A stretch of 64,000 bases of DNA from Brachionus rotundiformis (Eukaryota; Rotifera; Eurotatoria; Ploima; Brachionidae), in contig JAESIW010000138.1 in NCBI GenBank assembly GCA_016802295.1, forward strand, positions 3,624,152-3,688,151, in the 5' to 3' direction. Within the stretch, counting starts at the first letter, position 1; every line of letters starts with the position of its first letter. The position numbers and the translations under genes were made by a program. Positions 1-17,358 of the stretch are shown here, piece after piece. Under the pieces are notes generated by a model. It made no database searches, was not told where the DNA came from, and saw only the letters and a list, made by a program, of their open reading frames with translations.

Positions 1-1250
1 CAGTATCTTCTGGCTTGTGGAACAAAATCAGAAATGGCAGGCCTTCTTCAGTCAGCTCCTTGAAAAAATTTAATTATTTTTTGTTACCTTTATGGTAAAG
101 GTATATCACTTCAGCATTTTCAAACGTGATTTCTCGCACCAAAGGGGTACATTTTTCATTTGCCCAAGCATACAAGGCTTCATAATTGTTCAAGTCTCCT
201 ATATAGATGATCTCATTATGATCCAAATCCTGTCAAAATGATTAATAAAGCTAAATTTTGTTTTTTAAAATATTACCTCTTTGAATGAAATTTGTTCTGG
301 ATGATCTCGCTGGACCATTGTTTGTTCTCTAAAACAGAAAATAAATGAAAAAAAATTTTTTTTAATAATTAGTTACGCTAAAACGGCGATGAATGAACAA
401 CTATCGCGGAGTAAACTTGAGAGTTTTGTGAAAACTTTATATGACTCTCCCTGGTCATTCAAATAGTATCCGATCAAAATTCTTTTTTTTTTCTAATAAA
501 AAATTAATTATTAAATTTTCCAAATATTAACTTATTTACTTCATTTAAAGCAATGCTCAGTTCTGGATATGTTTTGGCTACTTTAATTGGATTTTTGATT
601 TGTTCTCTAATATAGGACAAAAAAGCATCAGTTGATCTAAAATTATAAAAACTAAATGTTTCTAAAAATAATGAAATTAAAATTACCTTGCTCCTCTATA
701 CTCTTTTTTCAGGGCTATTCCGTTTCGGAACAGCTTCAAAGTTGGATATTTATTTACTTGGTTTTTAGAAGCGATTTCATCTTGAAAATTTAATTTAATT
801 CAAAAAAAATATTTTAAAATAGAAAATTTACTTTCAGCTTCACAGTCAACTTTGGCAATGCTCAATTTTCCATCCTAAATTAGGTTATTTTTAACTAAAA
901 TGTTGAAGTTTAATTAAAATTCTAAATGTTACCGAAAATTCGGACAAAGCTTTATCAGCAAAATCATCGAAAATCGGTTCCAACATCTGGCTAAATCTGC
1001 ACCTTGAATAAATTGTTAATTCTTTATTTATTTACCAATTCTAATTTTAGTTTACCAACTAGCATAAAAATTTACAAAAACAAGTTCATTTTTAGAAAGA
1101 ATCGCATCAAAGTTTTGACTATTTAGTTGGAGAGCACCTGAATAAGCTTTTTGTATGTAACACAAACACTAAAAATCAAGATTAATTAAAACCCAAACTG
1201 GTTAGGATATTTTTTACCAAAATTAATGCTAATTTTTTCCCTAAATTCAT
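1..1250 (-). CDS. ERP44: ERp44-like endoplasmic reticulum thioredoxin-domain protein (C-terminal part off window)
   Basis: ERp44 is a protein disulfide isomerase family chaperone of the early secretory pathway that retains clients such as Ero1 and unassembled IgM by mixed disulfides. The start ATG at 1250 begins a hydrophobic signal peptide (MNLGKKLALIL, then CLCYIQKAYSG after the first intron). The thioredoxin-fold exons that follow read VFVNFYASW then CRFSQMLEPIF. CRFS is the one-cysteine active-site motif that distinguishes ERp44 from CxxC PDIs. Later exons read IAKVDCEAE, YPTLKLFRNG and KKEYRGAR, and the leftmost exons read CTPLVREITFENAE and LTEEGLPFLILF, all typical of ERp44. Exons are split by introns of about 50-80 nt (exon 1 is 1218-1250, exon 2 ends at 1168). 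The C-terminus, including any RDEL-type retention signal, lies left of base 1. Assignment is very secure; individual exon edges are hand-placed. Confidence 0.93.
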
Positions 1251-2618
1251 TTTTAAATTCGAATTTTATGAAAAAAAACAGAATTTAAATCTAAATATAC
1301 GAAATTTTGAATAATTTTCCAAAGTTTTAGTAACTTGACGATTGGTTTTCCTCAATCAACCATTGACAGTTGATGACGACAATATTAAAGTATTTGTTTT
1401 ATTTTAATAAATTAAAATAACATACATATTGAGAGCAGTTTGAATTTTAAATATAAAGGTAAATTGTAATAAAAAATGTCTTGATTAATTTTGAAAAATT
1501 TACATTAATTTTGAACACGTCATTAGAATTAAGCAAAAAAACTAATTCATATTCTATTTGATTGATTCTCTGACATGACAAAATATTTTTTACAAAATTT
1601 TACACAATTTTTATTTTAAAAAAGCATAATTTTTAAGTCTATTTGATATTTTTACAGTAATTCAATATTTATTAGAAAATTCGAAATTCTGCAAAGTTAC
1701 ATTTGTTCTAAACTAAAATTAGTTATGTTGAAATATTTGTATTTTTTGGAAAAATGTATTAAATTTTGTAAAATTATTAGAATTAGTATATGATTGTTTA
1801 ATGAGTATTATTTATTTAAATATTAATTGAGAACTTAAAAATTTCAAGAGTTTTGCAAAAAATTATCAGTAAAATTTTTTTTAAATTCACATGATTCAAA
1901 TAATCACGTTATTAATTTTAAACAAGAATATCAAATAAAAAAATATCTTTCTAATATTTAGAATCTAAAGATTTTTTAGTTTTTTTTTTGGATAAGAATC
2001 ATTCAACTAAAGAAGGTTCATTGTCTTCCGTTAAAAACTAATTAAAATATTTAACTAGAAATTTCAATAATTTCAATTTAAAAAAATAATGGTAATTTAG
2101 TTGTTTATTAGCAAATTCAAAAATAATTACTATACAAATAAATTCTGCAATTAATTATTTCTCACAACCAACATTTTTTTTACCTGCTAAATTAGAAAAC
2201 CGGATTTTCGAAATTAATTTAAAATTTTTATTTTTAATGAAAAATTTATTCAGGAATTTTAATTAACAAAATATCTGGGTCTCTTCACTTATTTAAATCA
2301 TCAATTTCAATTTTAATTTTAATTTTTTTTAATTAGTTTAGATTTTTCATCCGATTAAAAAATAAGCTTGTCTCAAAAAAATAAATCTTTTATCTATATC
2401 AAAATTTTTCTACCATTTTATAAATTGCACTTATACTAATATTCATTTTTAAATTTACTTAGCTTTTTTAGCTTGCTTTTATGCATGTATAAAAACCAAC
2501 AGCTAAAGAAACCACATTTTTAAGTTTAGGATTTTAATATTTTTTAACTATGGTAGAATCTTTAGCCTAATAAATTGTTTTTTTTAGATAATTTTTAAAC
2601 TTTAAACATACCATTAAA
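1251..2618. other. AT-rich intergenic stretch, no gene seen
   Basis: This spacer lies between the divergent ERp44 (-) and ACBP (+) genes, so it must hold both promoters. It is dominated by A/T runs with stops in all frames. I see no open frame, RNA gene or repeat unit I can support. Confidence 0.6.
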
Positions 2619-2966
2619 ATGTCCGCTGTAAGTTTAGTTTTAAATAAATAAAAAAAAAGAAAATTTTTAGGTAAACAAAGCTTAATTCATCTTTTTATAA
2701 TAAAGGAATTTAACGCTGCTGCTGAGAAAGTAAAAAATTTAAAAGCCAAACCGACTGACCAAGAGCTTTTGGATATCTATGCCTTGTACAAACAAGCTAC
2801 AGTCGGTGATAACAACACTAGCAGACCAGGTACTTTCTCATTGGATCTGAAGGGTAAAGCCAAATGGGATGCTTGGGATAAACTTAAAGGAGTGTCGAAA
2901 TCTGAAGCAGAAACTCAATATATTAACAAAGTTAACCAATTGGTAGAACAATATGGTTTGAATTAA
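2619..2966 (+). CDS. ACBP: Acyl-CoA-binding protein (ACBP/DBI)
   Basis: A small cytosolic carrier that binds medium- and long-chain acyl-CoA esters and buffers the acyl-CoA pool. There are two coding exons. The first is only 9 nt (ATG TCC GCT, 2619-2627); a 78-nt intron follows, and the second exon runs 2706-2966. The 89-residue product matches the usual family length of 86-90. It carries the family signature YKQATVGD, then [11 protein letters not shown] and KLKGVSK, with the tyrosines and lysines of the four-helix acyl-CoA pocket in place. A polyadenylation signal AATAAA lies near 3008. The first exon would be missed by an ORF search, but the 5' junction restores the MSAxFxxAAEKVK start typical of ACBP. 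Confidence is very high. Confidence 0.95.
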
Positions 2967-3213
2967 TTCTATTATAACTTCATAGTTTTAGCCATAGAGA
3001 TTGTTTTAATAAAGATTTTTCAAGTTGATTTAGATTTTTTATTCTGTTTTAATTTAATTTAACAAAATCATACGAATTATTTTTCAAAACTAAATAGTCT
3101 ATTGATGATGATAGCAAAACAATTGTAAAGACTAAAAAAATAAGAACATATTTACATTTTCATATTTTATTTAATTATTTTTCATAAATTAAAAATATAA
3201 AAAATGTTCATTA

Positions 3214-3969
3214 TTAAAATACAAATTTATTAAAAGAATTTAAATCATGGACTTCGATCGACTCAAGACAAGTCGATACCTGCGAAAATGTAAAGCCTAC
3301 TTGTTTAAAGGCTTCGATTAAATATTCCTCATCAAGCAAGCTTTTATCAATTTCCAAATTGGTCTCAGCCTCCTCCAAATCGAATTTATTTTCTATTGTA
3401 TCGTCAAGTTCTAATTGACTTGGCTTTCTTTTGCAAGTTATTTTTAAATTTGATTTAATTTTACTTAAGCTAATTTGACTGCTAATATTTGATAAACTAT
3501 CTCCTTCTATCTCATCAATCGTTTTACTATCACTTAAATTAAAATTTTTCATGTCCAGTAGATCATTTTTCTCCTTCTCACCAAGCTTAATTAATTTCTT
3601 ATTCTTAAAATCTGACTTGGCTTGAAATTTTTGTTTAAAATATTCTTCAACAGTCCAGCATTCACATTTTGGTTGATTGATATGATTATTATTATTATTT
3701 ATATTGGTATCTTGGTAAACTTCTCTGAGAGAATTGTCCCGACCGATCAATTTTCTTAAATATATGTTCATATTACAACACAGATCTGATAGTTTAAAAT
3801 AAGAAAAAGAATTTTCCGAAGAGGAGTTATTATTATTCTTATTTGCAGATGCATTCTCTTCTGGGTAATAAAAATAGATACTTGGATATTCAATTTTTTC
3901 AAATTGATCAAAATTATCTAAATCAATTGAGTTTTTAATCTCTCTTTGCCAAATAATATCCTCATGCAT
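3214..3969 (-). CDS. Uncharacterised 251-residue acidic, low-complexity protein
   Basis: A single open exon from ATG at 3969 to a stop at 3214. I do not recognise it. The protein has Asn-rich tracts (around residues 43-48 and 91-95), a Ser/Asp-rich acidic middle and a short hydrophobic C-terminus (SFNKFVF). A central segment with CECWTVEEYFKQKF is the most domain-like part. I see no signal peptide, membrane segment or catalytic motif. The ORF is much longer than chance allows at this base composition, which supports a real gene. Its start lies 130 bp from the UBE2G2 start on the other strand, so the two probably share a divergent promoter. It could be a fast-evolving regulatory or ciliary protein, but nothing in the sequence shows this. 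Confidence 0.65.
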   Translation of the reverse strand: MHEDIIWQREIKNSIDLDNFDQFEKIEYPSIYFYYPEENASANKNNNNSSSENSFSYFKLSDLCCNMNIYLRKLIGRDNSLREVYQDTNINNNNNHINQPKCECWTVEEYFKQKFQAKSDFKNKKLIKLGEKEKNDLLDMKNFNLSDSKTIDEIEGDSLSNISSQISLSKIKSNLKITCKRKPSQLELDDTIENKFDLEEAETNLEIDKSLLDEEYLIEAFKQVGFTFSQVSTCLESIEVHDLNSFNKFVF

Positions 3970-4099
3970 CTTACTAGGGCTTTAGGTTAAAATAAAAATT
4001 TAATTTAATTTTTTAAATCTCAAGTTTTGTTGTCATGAGTTTAATAGAATAATTTAAATTCTAATTTAGACTTGGAAAATATTCTAATCGAAATTGTCA

Positions 4100-4778
4100 A
4101 TGGCTGGATCCGCTTTGCGCAGACTTATGGTCGAATTCAAGCGTATAAAATTCAAGTCTTTATTTATGATTGGCATTAATTTTAAGTTTTAAGAATTGTC
4201 TGAAAATCCACCGGAAGGAATTGTTGCTGGTCCAATTTTAGAAGAGAATTTTTTTGAATGGGAAGCATTGATTACGTATTTAAAAAAAAACTTAAAATTA
4301 TTATTTAATATTTTACAAAACAGAGGTCCTGAAGGGACTCCTTTTGAAGATGGAGTTTTTGTTGCCAACCTATCGTTTCCCAGCGACTATCCATTAAGCC
4401 CACCTACAATGAAATTTGTCAGCGAAATATTTCATCCTAATAGTGAATATTTAAATTTAATAATTAATTAAATTCGTTTAAATTATCAAATCAAGTTAAA
4501 CATTATTTTACAATTTGTTTTAAGTTTATCCCGATGGAAGAGTTTGCATATCAATTTTACATCCGCCGGGTGATGATCCAACTGGCTATGAATCCAGTTC
4601 GGAAAGATGGAGTCCAGTTCAATCAATAGAAAAGATTTTAATTTCAGTTGTTTCAATGCTTGCTGAGCCAAACGATGAAAGTCCTGCTAATGTCGATGCG
4701 GCCAAAATGTATAGACAAGATAGAAATAAATTTAATGAAATAGCGCGTAAATCAGTCAGAAAATCTCTAGGGCTTTAA
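4100..4778 (+). CDS. UBE2G2: Ubiquitin-conjugating enzyme E2 G2
   Basis: The E2 enzyme that builds Lys48-linked ubiquitin chains in ER-associated degradation, working with E3s such as gp78 and HRD1. Four exons splice in phase: 4100-4142, 4194-4275, 4324-4442 and 4525-4778. They give 165 residues, the same length as the human protein. The start [14 protein letters not shown] matches the family. The UBC core includes [21 protein letters not shown] and [16 protein letters not shown], whose Cys in VCIS is the ubiquitin-thioester cysteine. The acidic-loop region after it ([11 protein letters not shown]) marks the G2/Ubc7 class. The last residues RKSLGL match the human C-terminus. Introns are 48-82 nt. 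An AATAAA lies near 4832. It is divergent from the unknown gene at 3969. Confidence 0.96.
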
Positions 4779-5226
4779 TTTATTTATTGTGTGAATTTTT
4801 ATATTCTAATTTAAGCAAGAAAAATTTTTAAATAAAATTGTTAAATTTAAATTTAAGTACTTCTTAATAGATTAAATTGAATTCTAGAAACTTACAAAGG
4901 TAAATGTAATTAAAATTTTAGAAATAACAACTTTCAATGTTTAATTATGTTTTCCTAAAATTAAAAAATAAAAAGCCTTTAGAAATCAAAAAAGAAAGTC
5001 AAAATAACAATTCTTTAATGGTTAAATTAATAATTCCATTTGCTGTTAAAATTCTAAAGCTGTAATATTTGGTACTTATATTAAAAATTTATAATGAAAA
5101 AAATTATCAATTAGATAAAAAATCACTAATTTGATCAAATATATCATTAGTCGTGAATAGTTTTATATTTTTGAAAAAAGTAATGAACAACAATAATCAT
5201 CTTTTATTTATAAAAATTAACTTGAT
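4779..5226. other. Short AT-rich intergenic stretch
   Basis: A tail-to-tail spacer between UBE2G2 (+) and the small gene ending at 5227 (-). It holds the UBE2G2 poly(A) region. I see nothing else in it. Confidence 0.6.
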
Positions 5227-5643
5227 TCATACTAATTCATAGTTATTGTAGTGGTTACTTCTTAATTTTCTTGGACTTTTATTTGCATTTAATGTTGGAT
5301 TATTGGGTTGATTGTGATAAAAAATGTCATTCGATGTTGGTTCTAACATCTTGTCAAGACTTTGTTTATATGTAGTCCAAGTAGGCGCTCCAGCTCCGGG
5401 ACGACCAAACCAGTCATTCCAATAAGTTTCACCTTTTTCTTGCATTTTTTTATAATTATAACTTTTTTCATTTTGTATTTGGTTATTATTTTTATTCATT
5501 ATTGGTGCGTGATTGAAATTTTCCATTTTCGGCTTGGAAAAATTGTCTATCAAGTCGAACATTTCTTTTTTTTTTAAATCAGCGTTGTTCGAAGCATGAG
5601 AACCATGCTCATAGCCAAAGTTACGGTCATACGTTTGATCCAT
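5227..5643 (-). CDS. Small uncharacterised protein with a GRPGAGAP motif
   Basis: A single-exon ORF of 138 residues starting at ATG 5643. It is hydrophilic and rich in Asn, Lys and Tyr, with no signal peptide or membrane segment. The distinctive part lies in the centre, around residues 74-90: YWNDWFGRPGAGAP followed by TWTTYKQSLDKML. A conserved-looking W-F-GRPG-G-AP block inside a disordered protein is the style of small metazoan microtubule or cilium-associated proteins, but I cannot name a family and the function is unknown. It sits downstream of the tetraspanin gene on the same strand (406 bp apart), with no sign of co-transcription. I am fairly sure it is a real gene because the ORF is long and its composition is unlike the flanking AT runs. 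Confidence 0.65.
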   Translation of the reverse strand: MDQTYDRNFGYEHGSHASNNADLKKKEMFDLIDNFSKPKMENFNHAPIMNKNNNQIQNEKSYNYKKMQEKGETYWNDWFGRPGAGAPTWTTYKQSLDKMLEPTSNDIFYHNQPNNPTLNANKSPRKLRSNHYNNYELV

Positions 5644-6049
5644 TTTCTAAATTTAATTTTAATTTTTTATCCAAGATTATTTATTAAACACCTTTTTTAT
5701 TGTGTTTAGCTGTTTCTATTTATAAAGTCATTTTGATCAAAATTATTTTATTTGGAAAAAAAAACAAAAACAAACCAGAAAAGTCTGAAAAAATAATTTC
5801 TTTTTCTCTTCAATTAGCAACTATTAAATAACTATTAGATATGATGAAATTTTATTCCTTATTTTTTCAAGTTAAATTGAGAACTTTATAAACAAGGTAA
5901 CTATAGTTTCTAAATTTGCCAAAAAATTTTATTTGCCATAACGAATCCCAAATAAATTAATAAAAAATATTTAATCAATCTTTTCTTTTCTCGTGTTTTC
6001 TAATACTTAATTTTTTTCAAACTCGCTTTTCAAAATTTAAAAAAAAACC

Positions 6050-6931
6050 TTAATCAACAATATCATATCCCTGTTTAATGCTCTTGGCCAGCAAACATGA
6101 GAAAGTGGTTCCGAAAATTTGAAAGACTGAAATAGACAGCAATAGTGAGCCCAATATTGATAAATTTTCGGACGTCCATTTGGCTAATGATTCGTAGCAT
6201 CCACTTCCGTAAAGCGGATTATCTTCGCTTGGACAACCAAGATCTTTTTTGCAACAACTTGCCGGCATAAATGTTCCTCTTTTTTGCCAATCGTCTGGGC
6301 CATTAAAACCGCAGCATTCAAACTAGGAAAAAATAAAACAAATGCAAAAGAGCTTTTCCAATTATATTACTTCTCTTTGTATGACAGTCCAAGTCTTCAT
6401 TATTCCAGGCTGGGTTGAATTTATTGATTTTATCATTTCTTCTTGAAGCATTGAAAACATATTTTCTTTGAATGCAAAACCAACAAATATTAATATCATT
6501 TCACAGAAAAAAGTAATCACCAAAAAAGTCGAAAACTACAAAAATAGATTTATGATAAATTTGTTCTATTAATTTGAGTTGAAATGTTTTTTACTGTTAA
6601 AATCATGCATCTGCTTTCACGTAAGGATCCACTGCAACCAAAAAATGAAACAAATGTCACAGCTATACCGAAAGTAATGATGAATATAGCTCCATGCGAA
6701 ATTGAAGTTTTGCCTTGAAAATCAAGGTATTCTTTAAATTGTACATTGAGTATTGAACCAACAATGACCAATTTTAAGCCAAACGCCTTTTTTAAATTTT
6801 ATTTAAAATTAAATATTTCCAATCTTATTTACCAGAAATAAAAGACTTGCCAAAAAAATGGCAAATTTGACTGTTCGCATCCCATTTGTTAATTTAAGTG
6901 TAGGTTTTCTTTTTGTTTGAATTCGAAGCAT
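6050..6931 (-). CDS. Tetraspanin (four-TM membrane organiser)
   Basis: Tetraspanins organise membrane microdomains and partner with integrins, proteases and receptors. Four exons (6833-6931, 6595-6786, 6371-6535, 6050-6322) are all phase 0 and give 242 residues, a typical length. The order is: cytoplasmic N-terminus; TM1 (TVKFAIFLASLLFL); small loop; TM2 (IFIITFGIAVTFVSFFGCSG); TM3 (FLVITFFCEMILIFVGF); a large extracellular loop with FECCGFNGPDDW (the CCG hallmark), PASCCKK and GSGCYE; then TM4 (LSILGSLLLSISVFQIFG). The extra loop cysteines fit the usual disulfide pattern. The start at 6931 is the first Met before TM1 and the exon is preceded by stops. Subfamily is not clear to me; it looks like a CD63/CD9-type tetraspanin rather than TSPAN13/31. 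Confidence 0.9.
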
Positions 6932-8771
6932 TCCTGACTATCTAAATTTAAAAAAAGTAAAATTTATATCTTGCGAACTCAATTAATTGATGAGGAAATA
7001 AGTTTTTTTGGTTTTTTGAAGTAAAATATTTCAGATCTATGCAAGAATTTTAATCTTACAATATTAGCATCAAGATTAAAAATATTTCTTCTATCTAGGC
7101 TAAATCCATAATCTTAGTCAGTTTCTTATTTCCTAATTAATTTGTTTTAACTTTTGATCACAATTTGTCAAAACTTAAACAAAAAATATTTCCTTGTTTT
7201 CTTAGAGACACAATAAGTAGTAGAAAAATGCATCTTTTGTCAATAAATTGAGTTGGCCAACTAAAGCCTTTACTCGTTCAAAATCTCAAACTAGTCATTG
7301 TGAATTATTTTCAAATCCTTAATTCATTAAGTGTTAGTGATAATTTTAATTATTTGGATAATAAATGATTATTTAAGTTTTTAATTAAAACCATCAAATT
7401 TATAAATATTTGAGCTTTAAAATAATAAATCTCTTATTAATATTATTTGATCTTTAACATTTCTACAATCTTAAGGGATTATACAAAGTTTCTCAAATAA
7501 TTGAAGAAAAAACCTCCGCATAGATTTAAAATCATAAAGTTTTTAATTGTTTATCAATTTTAGGAAAAAATTTTATAAAAAATAAAATAATTAAATTTTG
7601 TTGCTAATTATTAATTGAACCTGTCAATTCTATATGAAGTTTTTTTGCGAAACTTAGATAAATAAATTTTTATCACTTGAATATGACTATTTTATTAGAA
7701 CACTTAATCATGAAAAAATAATTTCATTTAATTTTAGATATGAAAAGGGAATTTTCAAAAAAAATTGGGTTATTCAATCTTGATTACTGTTTTCCAAAAG
7801 ACTTATATTATCATTATAGACTGGATGAAAAATTCATTTATATTTAGACAACTAAATTTAATTTAAACAAACATCAAATTAGTTGTTTATTTATTTTTGA
7901 TAATACTTTTTAAGATAGTTTGCACTTCTTAGTTTCGCCGCTTTCATGAATAAAAATATAAACTTAACCAAATATCTTATTTAGTTTAGTTTGTTTTACA
8001 AAAATTTGCCCTTGAAATTTTGATAAATAAAAGCTATCTTTAATGAATATTACTAAAATTTTTCTTTTTTACGCAATTTATAGGACAATTAAAGAGTTCA
8101 TTTTAAAAGTTTGTTATTTAAAAGATATTAAAATCACGATAAATTTATTTCATTCTTGGCGATTTTTATGTCAAAGATTCAATGATATTTTATTGTTTAA
8201 ATTTAAAAGAATTATTGATATTAAAATACTTTATTAATATAAAATATTCAGAAATATAAATATGAATAAAATAAATTTCTGATTAAAAATATCAAATTCG
8301 GTTTTTTTTTTTTAAATTTAAATTCACTTTTATTTTATTTATGAAAAATAAGATCTTTTGATTAACTTCATATTCATTTCATGATTGAAATAAAATTATT
8401 ATTCTAAATTTTCAAATAATTAAGTGTTATAATCAAATCATGTGATTTTTTGATTCTTAAATTTTGATATTACTTATGAAGAACCATTTATATTTGAATT
8501 CACTCTGATGCAAAAATAAACAGAATTGTTCAATTAGACAAAAAAATTTATCTTATCATTTTGCCTATCAACAATTGTCATTGTGGTATCATGAGTGTAG
8601 TGTCGTCACCTAACGCAGTTAAATTAAAATGACCAGAATTTAAAAGACTTGATTTTCAAAATTTCTTGATTGAACAAAGAATTATCTAGGTTAAGAACTT
8701 TAGATAAAACAAATTATAAATACCGGTTGAAAAAAGTTAGAACGGAAAAATTTAGATAAAATTATAAAATA
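6932..8771. other. AT-rich intergenic stretch, no gene seen
   Basis: A spacer between the tetraspanin (-) and the alpha-N-acetylgalactosaminidase (+), so it holds both promoters. A 64-codon open frame at 8043-8237 encodes only Ile/Lys/Phe/Leu-type residues with no domain and is probably chance. No RNA gene or repeat was recognised. Confidence 0.55.
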
Positions 8772-10148
8772 ATGATAGAGAAATTTTTGACAATTTATAT
8801 CACTCTGTTTCAAATTACGCATATTTATTCACTTGAAAATGGTTTAGCAAGAACACCACCTATGGGATGGATGACTTGGGAACGATTCAGATGTGTTACT
8901 GATTGTAAAAACTTCCCCGATGAATGCATTAGGTGCTTTTATAATAAATAATCAATTTTGTTTATTCCCATACTAATTTGATCTTTAAAGTGAAAAATTA
9001 ATTCGAGAAATGGCTGATAGAATCGCTGATGATGGATATTTAGAGGCAGGGTATCAGTATATCATTGTTGACGATTGTTGGTTGGCGACCAAACGTGATA
9101 AGGATAACCGACTGCAGCCAGATCCAATAAGGTTCCCCAATGGTATACGGGCATTAGCTGATTATGTTCATTCAAAAGGTTTAAAATTTGGAATCTATGA
9201 AGATTATGGTACACTTACATGTGGAGGATATCCTGGTTAGAAAGAGAAAAATAATTTTTAACAGTTTATTAAATTGTAACCATTAAAGGTTCAATCGATC
9301 ATTTGGAATTAGATGCTCAAACATTTGCAGAATGGACGGTCGACTATTTAAAGTTAGATGGTTGCTATGCTGATATTCATGAAATGGATGAAGGCTATCC
9401 TCTAATGGGAGAATATCTTAATAAAACTAACAGACAAATTGTCTATTCTTGTTCATGGCCAGCTTATCAAGAAGGAACTATTCAACCTAATTACAAAAAA
9501 ATTGCTGAATATTGTAATCTATGGCGTAATTATGATGATATTGATGATAACTTTGGAAGTCTAAATGACATAATTCAATGGTTTGCTTCGAAGCAGGATA
9601 ATTTGTCTTTGGTTCATGGGCCAGGTTCATGGAATGATCCTGATATGTTGATCATTGGAAATTATGGTTTGAGCTATGGTCAATCACGAGCACAAATGTC
9701 TATTTGGTCAATAATGGCAGCTCCTTTAATAATGTCTGTCGATTTAAGAACTATTAAACCATGGCATTCAGAGATTTTGTTAAATAAAAATTTAATTGCT
9801 ATAAATCAAGATAAATTGGGAATAATGGGAAAACGAATTTTAGAAGTAAACAATGTAGAAATATGGAAGAAACCTTTGGAAGACGATAAGACTGCGTTGG
9901 TGTTTTATTATCCATTGCCTTATGGAACTCCAACTACTATCAGTGTTCCTTTGCAGCAAATGGGCTTAAAAAAATCAGAAGTTTATAATGTATATGAAAC
10001 TTTTACTGGACAATTAGTCGGTCAATTTAAAAAATCAGATTCGATCAAAGTTAAAGTTGAACCTTCTGGTAGTGTTTTTGCTTGTTGGGCTGAATCAACA
10101 AAATTCGGTAAAGAGCCAAAATCAAAGTCTACTTTGTCTAAAAATTAA
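8772..10148 (+). CDS. NAGA: GH27 glycosidase, predicted alpha-N-acetylgalactosaminidase
   Basis: A lysosomal glycoside hydrolase of clan GH-D that removes terminal alpha-linked GalNAc (or galactose) from glycans. Three exons (8772-8932, 8991-9235, 9289-10148) splice in phase to 421 residues. A signal peptide (about residues 1-19) precedes [17 protein letters not shown], the standard start of mature GH27 enzymes. The nucleophile Asp is in [10 protein letters not shown] and the acid/base Asp in [22 protein letters not shown] and [15 protein letters not shown] complete the barrel. The specificity loop reads CSWPA. In human NAGA the Ser and Ala of this loop admit the N-acetyl group, whereas alpha-galactosidase A has Glu and Leu (CEWPL). 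I therefore infer GalNAc preference. A beta-sandwich C-terminal domain follows. Confidence in the family is very high; in the substrate, good. Confidence 0.95.
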
Positions 10149-10757
10149 TTTTATTAGTTTTATATGTTTTTAAATACAATTAGAATAAAAATTTAAATGA
10201 ATTAAATGTTTTTTAAATTAAAATTTTTGAAGCTTTTATAACTTTAAATAATTAGCTGAAAAAAACTTTGATTGTTTCATGATATTCATCCAAACAATAA
10301 TCATAACTTGTTTTTTATATCTTTAAAATTATCTAAATTTAAATGTATCATCACTTCACTATGCACTGTTAAAAATAATCATTTTTTAATAATAATCATA
10401 TTTTATCTTCGAGTAAAATATTTATTTTTAAGACAAAATTTCTAGATTCAATAGAATATTTTATGAATATTCATAAATTTGCATTTTTTAAAAATTTTAT
10501 TTCAAAAGAATATATTTAATTTAATAATAAATTTTGATTTCGGTCAAAATATACCCATACCGGAAACACACAAGTTCTTTGTAAAGAAAATATAATTTAT
10601 AAAAATAAAAACTCATTTTAAAAATCAATTTGTTCAATTTTAAAAAAAATGTATAAATTATTATTACGTGCTTACGTGTATTTTAATCATTGAAATTAGA
10701 ATAAAAATAATCTAAATTTTTTTTTAGTTTAGTTAAAATAAACATAAAGAATATATA
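10149..10757. other. AT-rich spacer between NAGA and TBC1D23
   Basis: About 600 bp with the NAGA 3' end and the TBC1D23 promoter. I see no open frame or structured element. Confidence 0.55.
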
Positions 10758-16375
<5,618 letters not shown>

Positions 16376-17358
16376 GCATAATAATATATCATTATATCTG
16401 ATTATTTCTAGATTTATTTGACGTTTAAATTTGATTCCATGAACATTTAGACCTTAAATTAATTCACTTAATTTATAACCCTTAACATAAATTTTGTTTT
16501 ATTCTTTTGATTATAAATCTTTATTATCTTTTTTTTTGTATTTTTTTCGGAAGTTAGCCATATTTTTAAAAATAAAAAAACTCAAGTATAATTTATTATC
16601 TTATTTTTAATAATAATATTTTTGTACAATATTCCCTGTATACAAACAAACATCAATGAGAGAGTCTTTTCCTTAGTAAGATTGAAAATAATTTGGCTTT
16701 TGTTTAACAATGATTCTTTCCTATTCGTACAGGCCCATCTTTATAATATTTTTATTTAAAAATAGCTTTGAAAATATATTTTGCAATCATATCAGTTGAT
16801 AATCCCATGATTTTTTTATTTTATATTTTTACTCAATAGTTCAGACCTATTTCGGGATAATTTCACATGATTTTAAAATGGAGATATAAGCACCATATTC
16901 AAAGCTTTGCATATCCACCTAAACCATTTTATTTAATAATAAATACAAAATGTTTAAAAAATTAAATCTAATGTCACATTTTTTAATTTGATAAACTTTC
17001 AAATCAGGTTTTGACTTTTCAGAAATGTTTTTTATGTATTTTTAAAAAAAGCTAAAATAAAAAGCCTAATATGTTTAAATTGAAAACTTCTAATTGAACT
17101 TTCTTTATCAAAAATACAGATAATTTAAGAATATCTAACTTTAAGTAATTAATTTAAAGTGACATTTTAATCTTAAGCTAAACATGACTAATTAAATAAT
17201 TGAAATTTGAAAAATAATTTTTATACTATTTTGATTTATTTAGAAATTAATAATATAAATTAACAATAAAATTAAAAAAGTTTAAAAATATATGTTGAAT
17301 ATAATGATTAAAACAAATTAATAAAATTTACAATTTCAAGGATCTAGAAAAAACATAA
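16376..17358. other. AT-rich tail-to-tail spacer
   Basis: Lies between TBC1D23 (+) and the homeobox gene (-). It holds the two 3' ends. Nothing else was recognised. Confidence 0.55.

Noticed and set aside
8043..8237. 64-codon plus-strand ORF in the spacer before NAGA
   Set aside because: Composition is Ile/Lys/Phe/Leu-only as expected of random AT-rich DNA; no domain, no splice partners, no supporting context.
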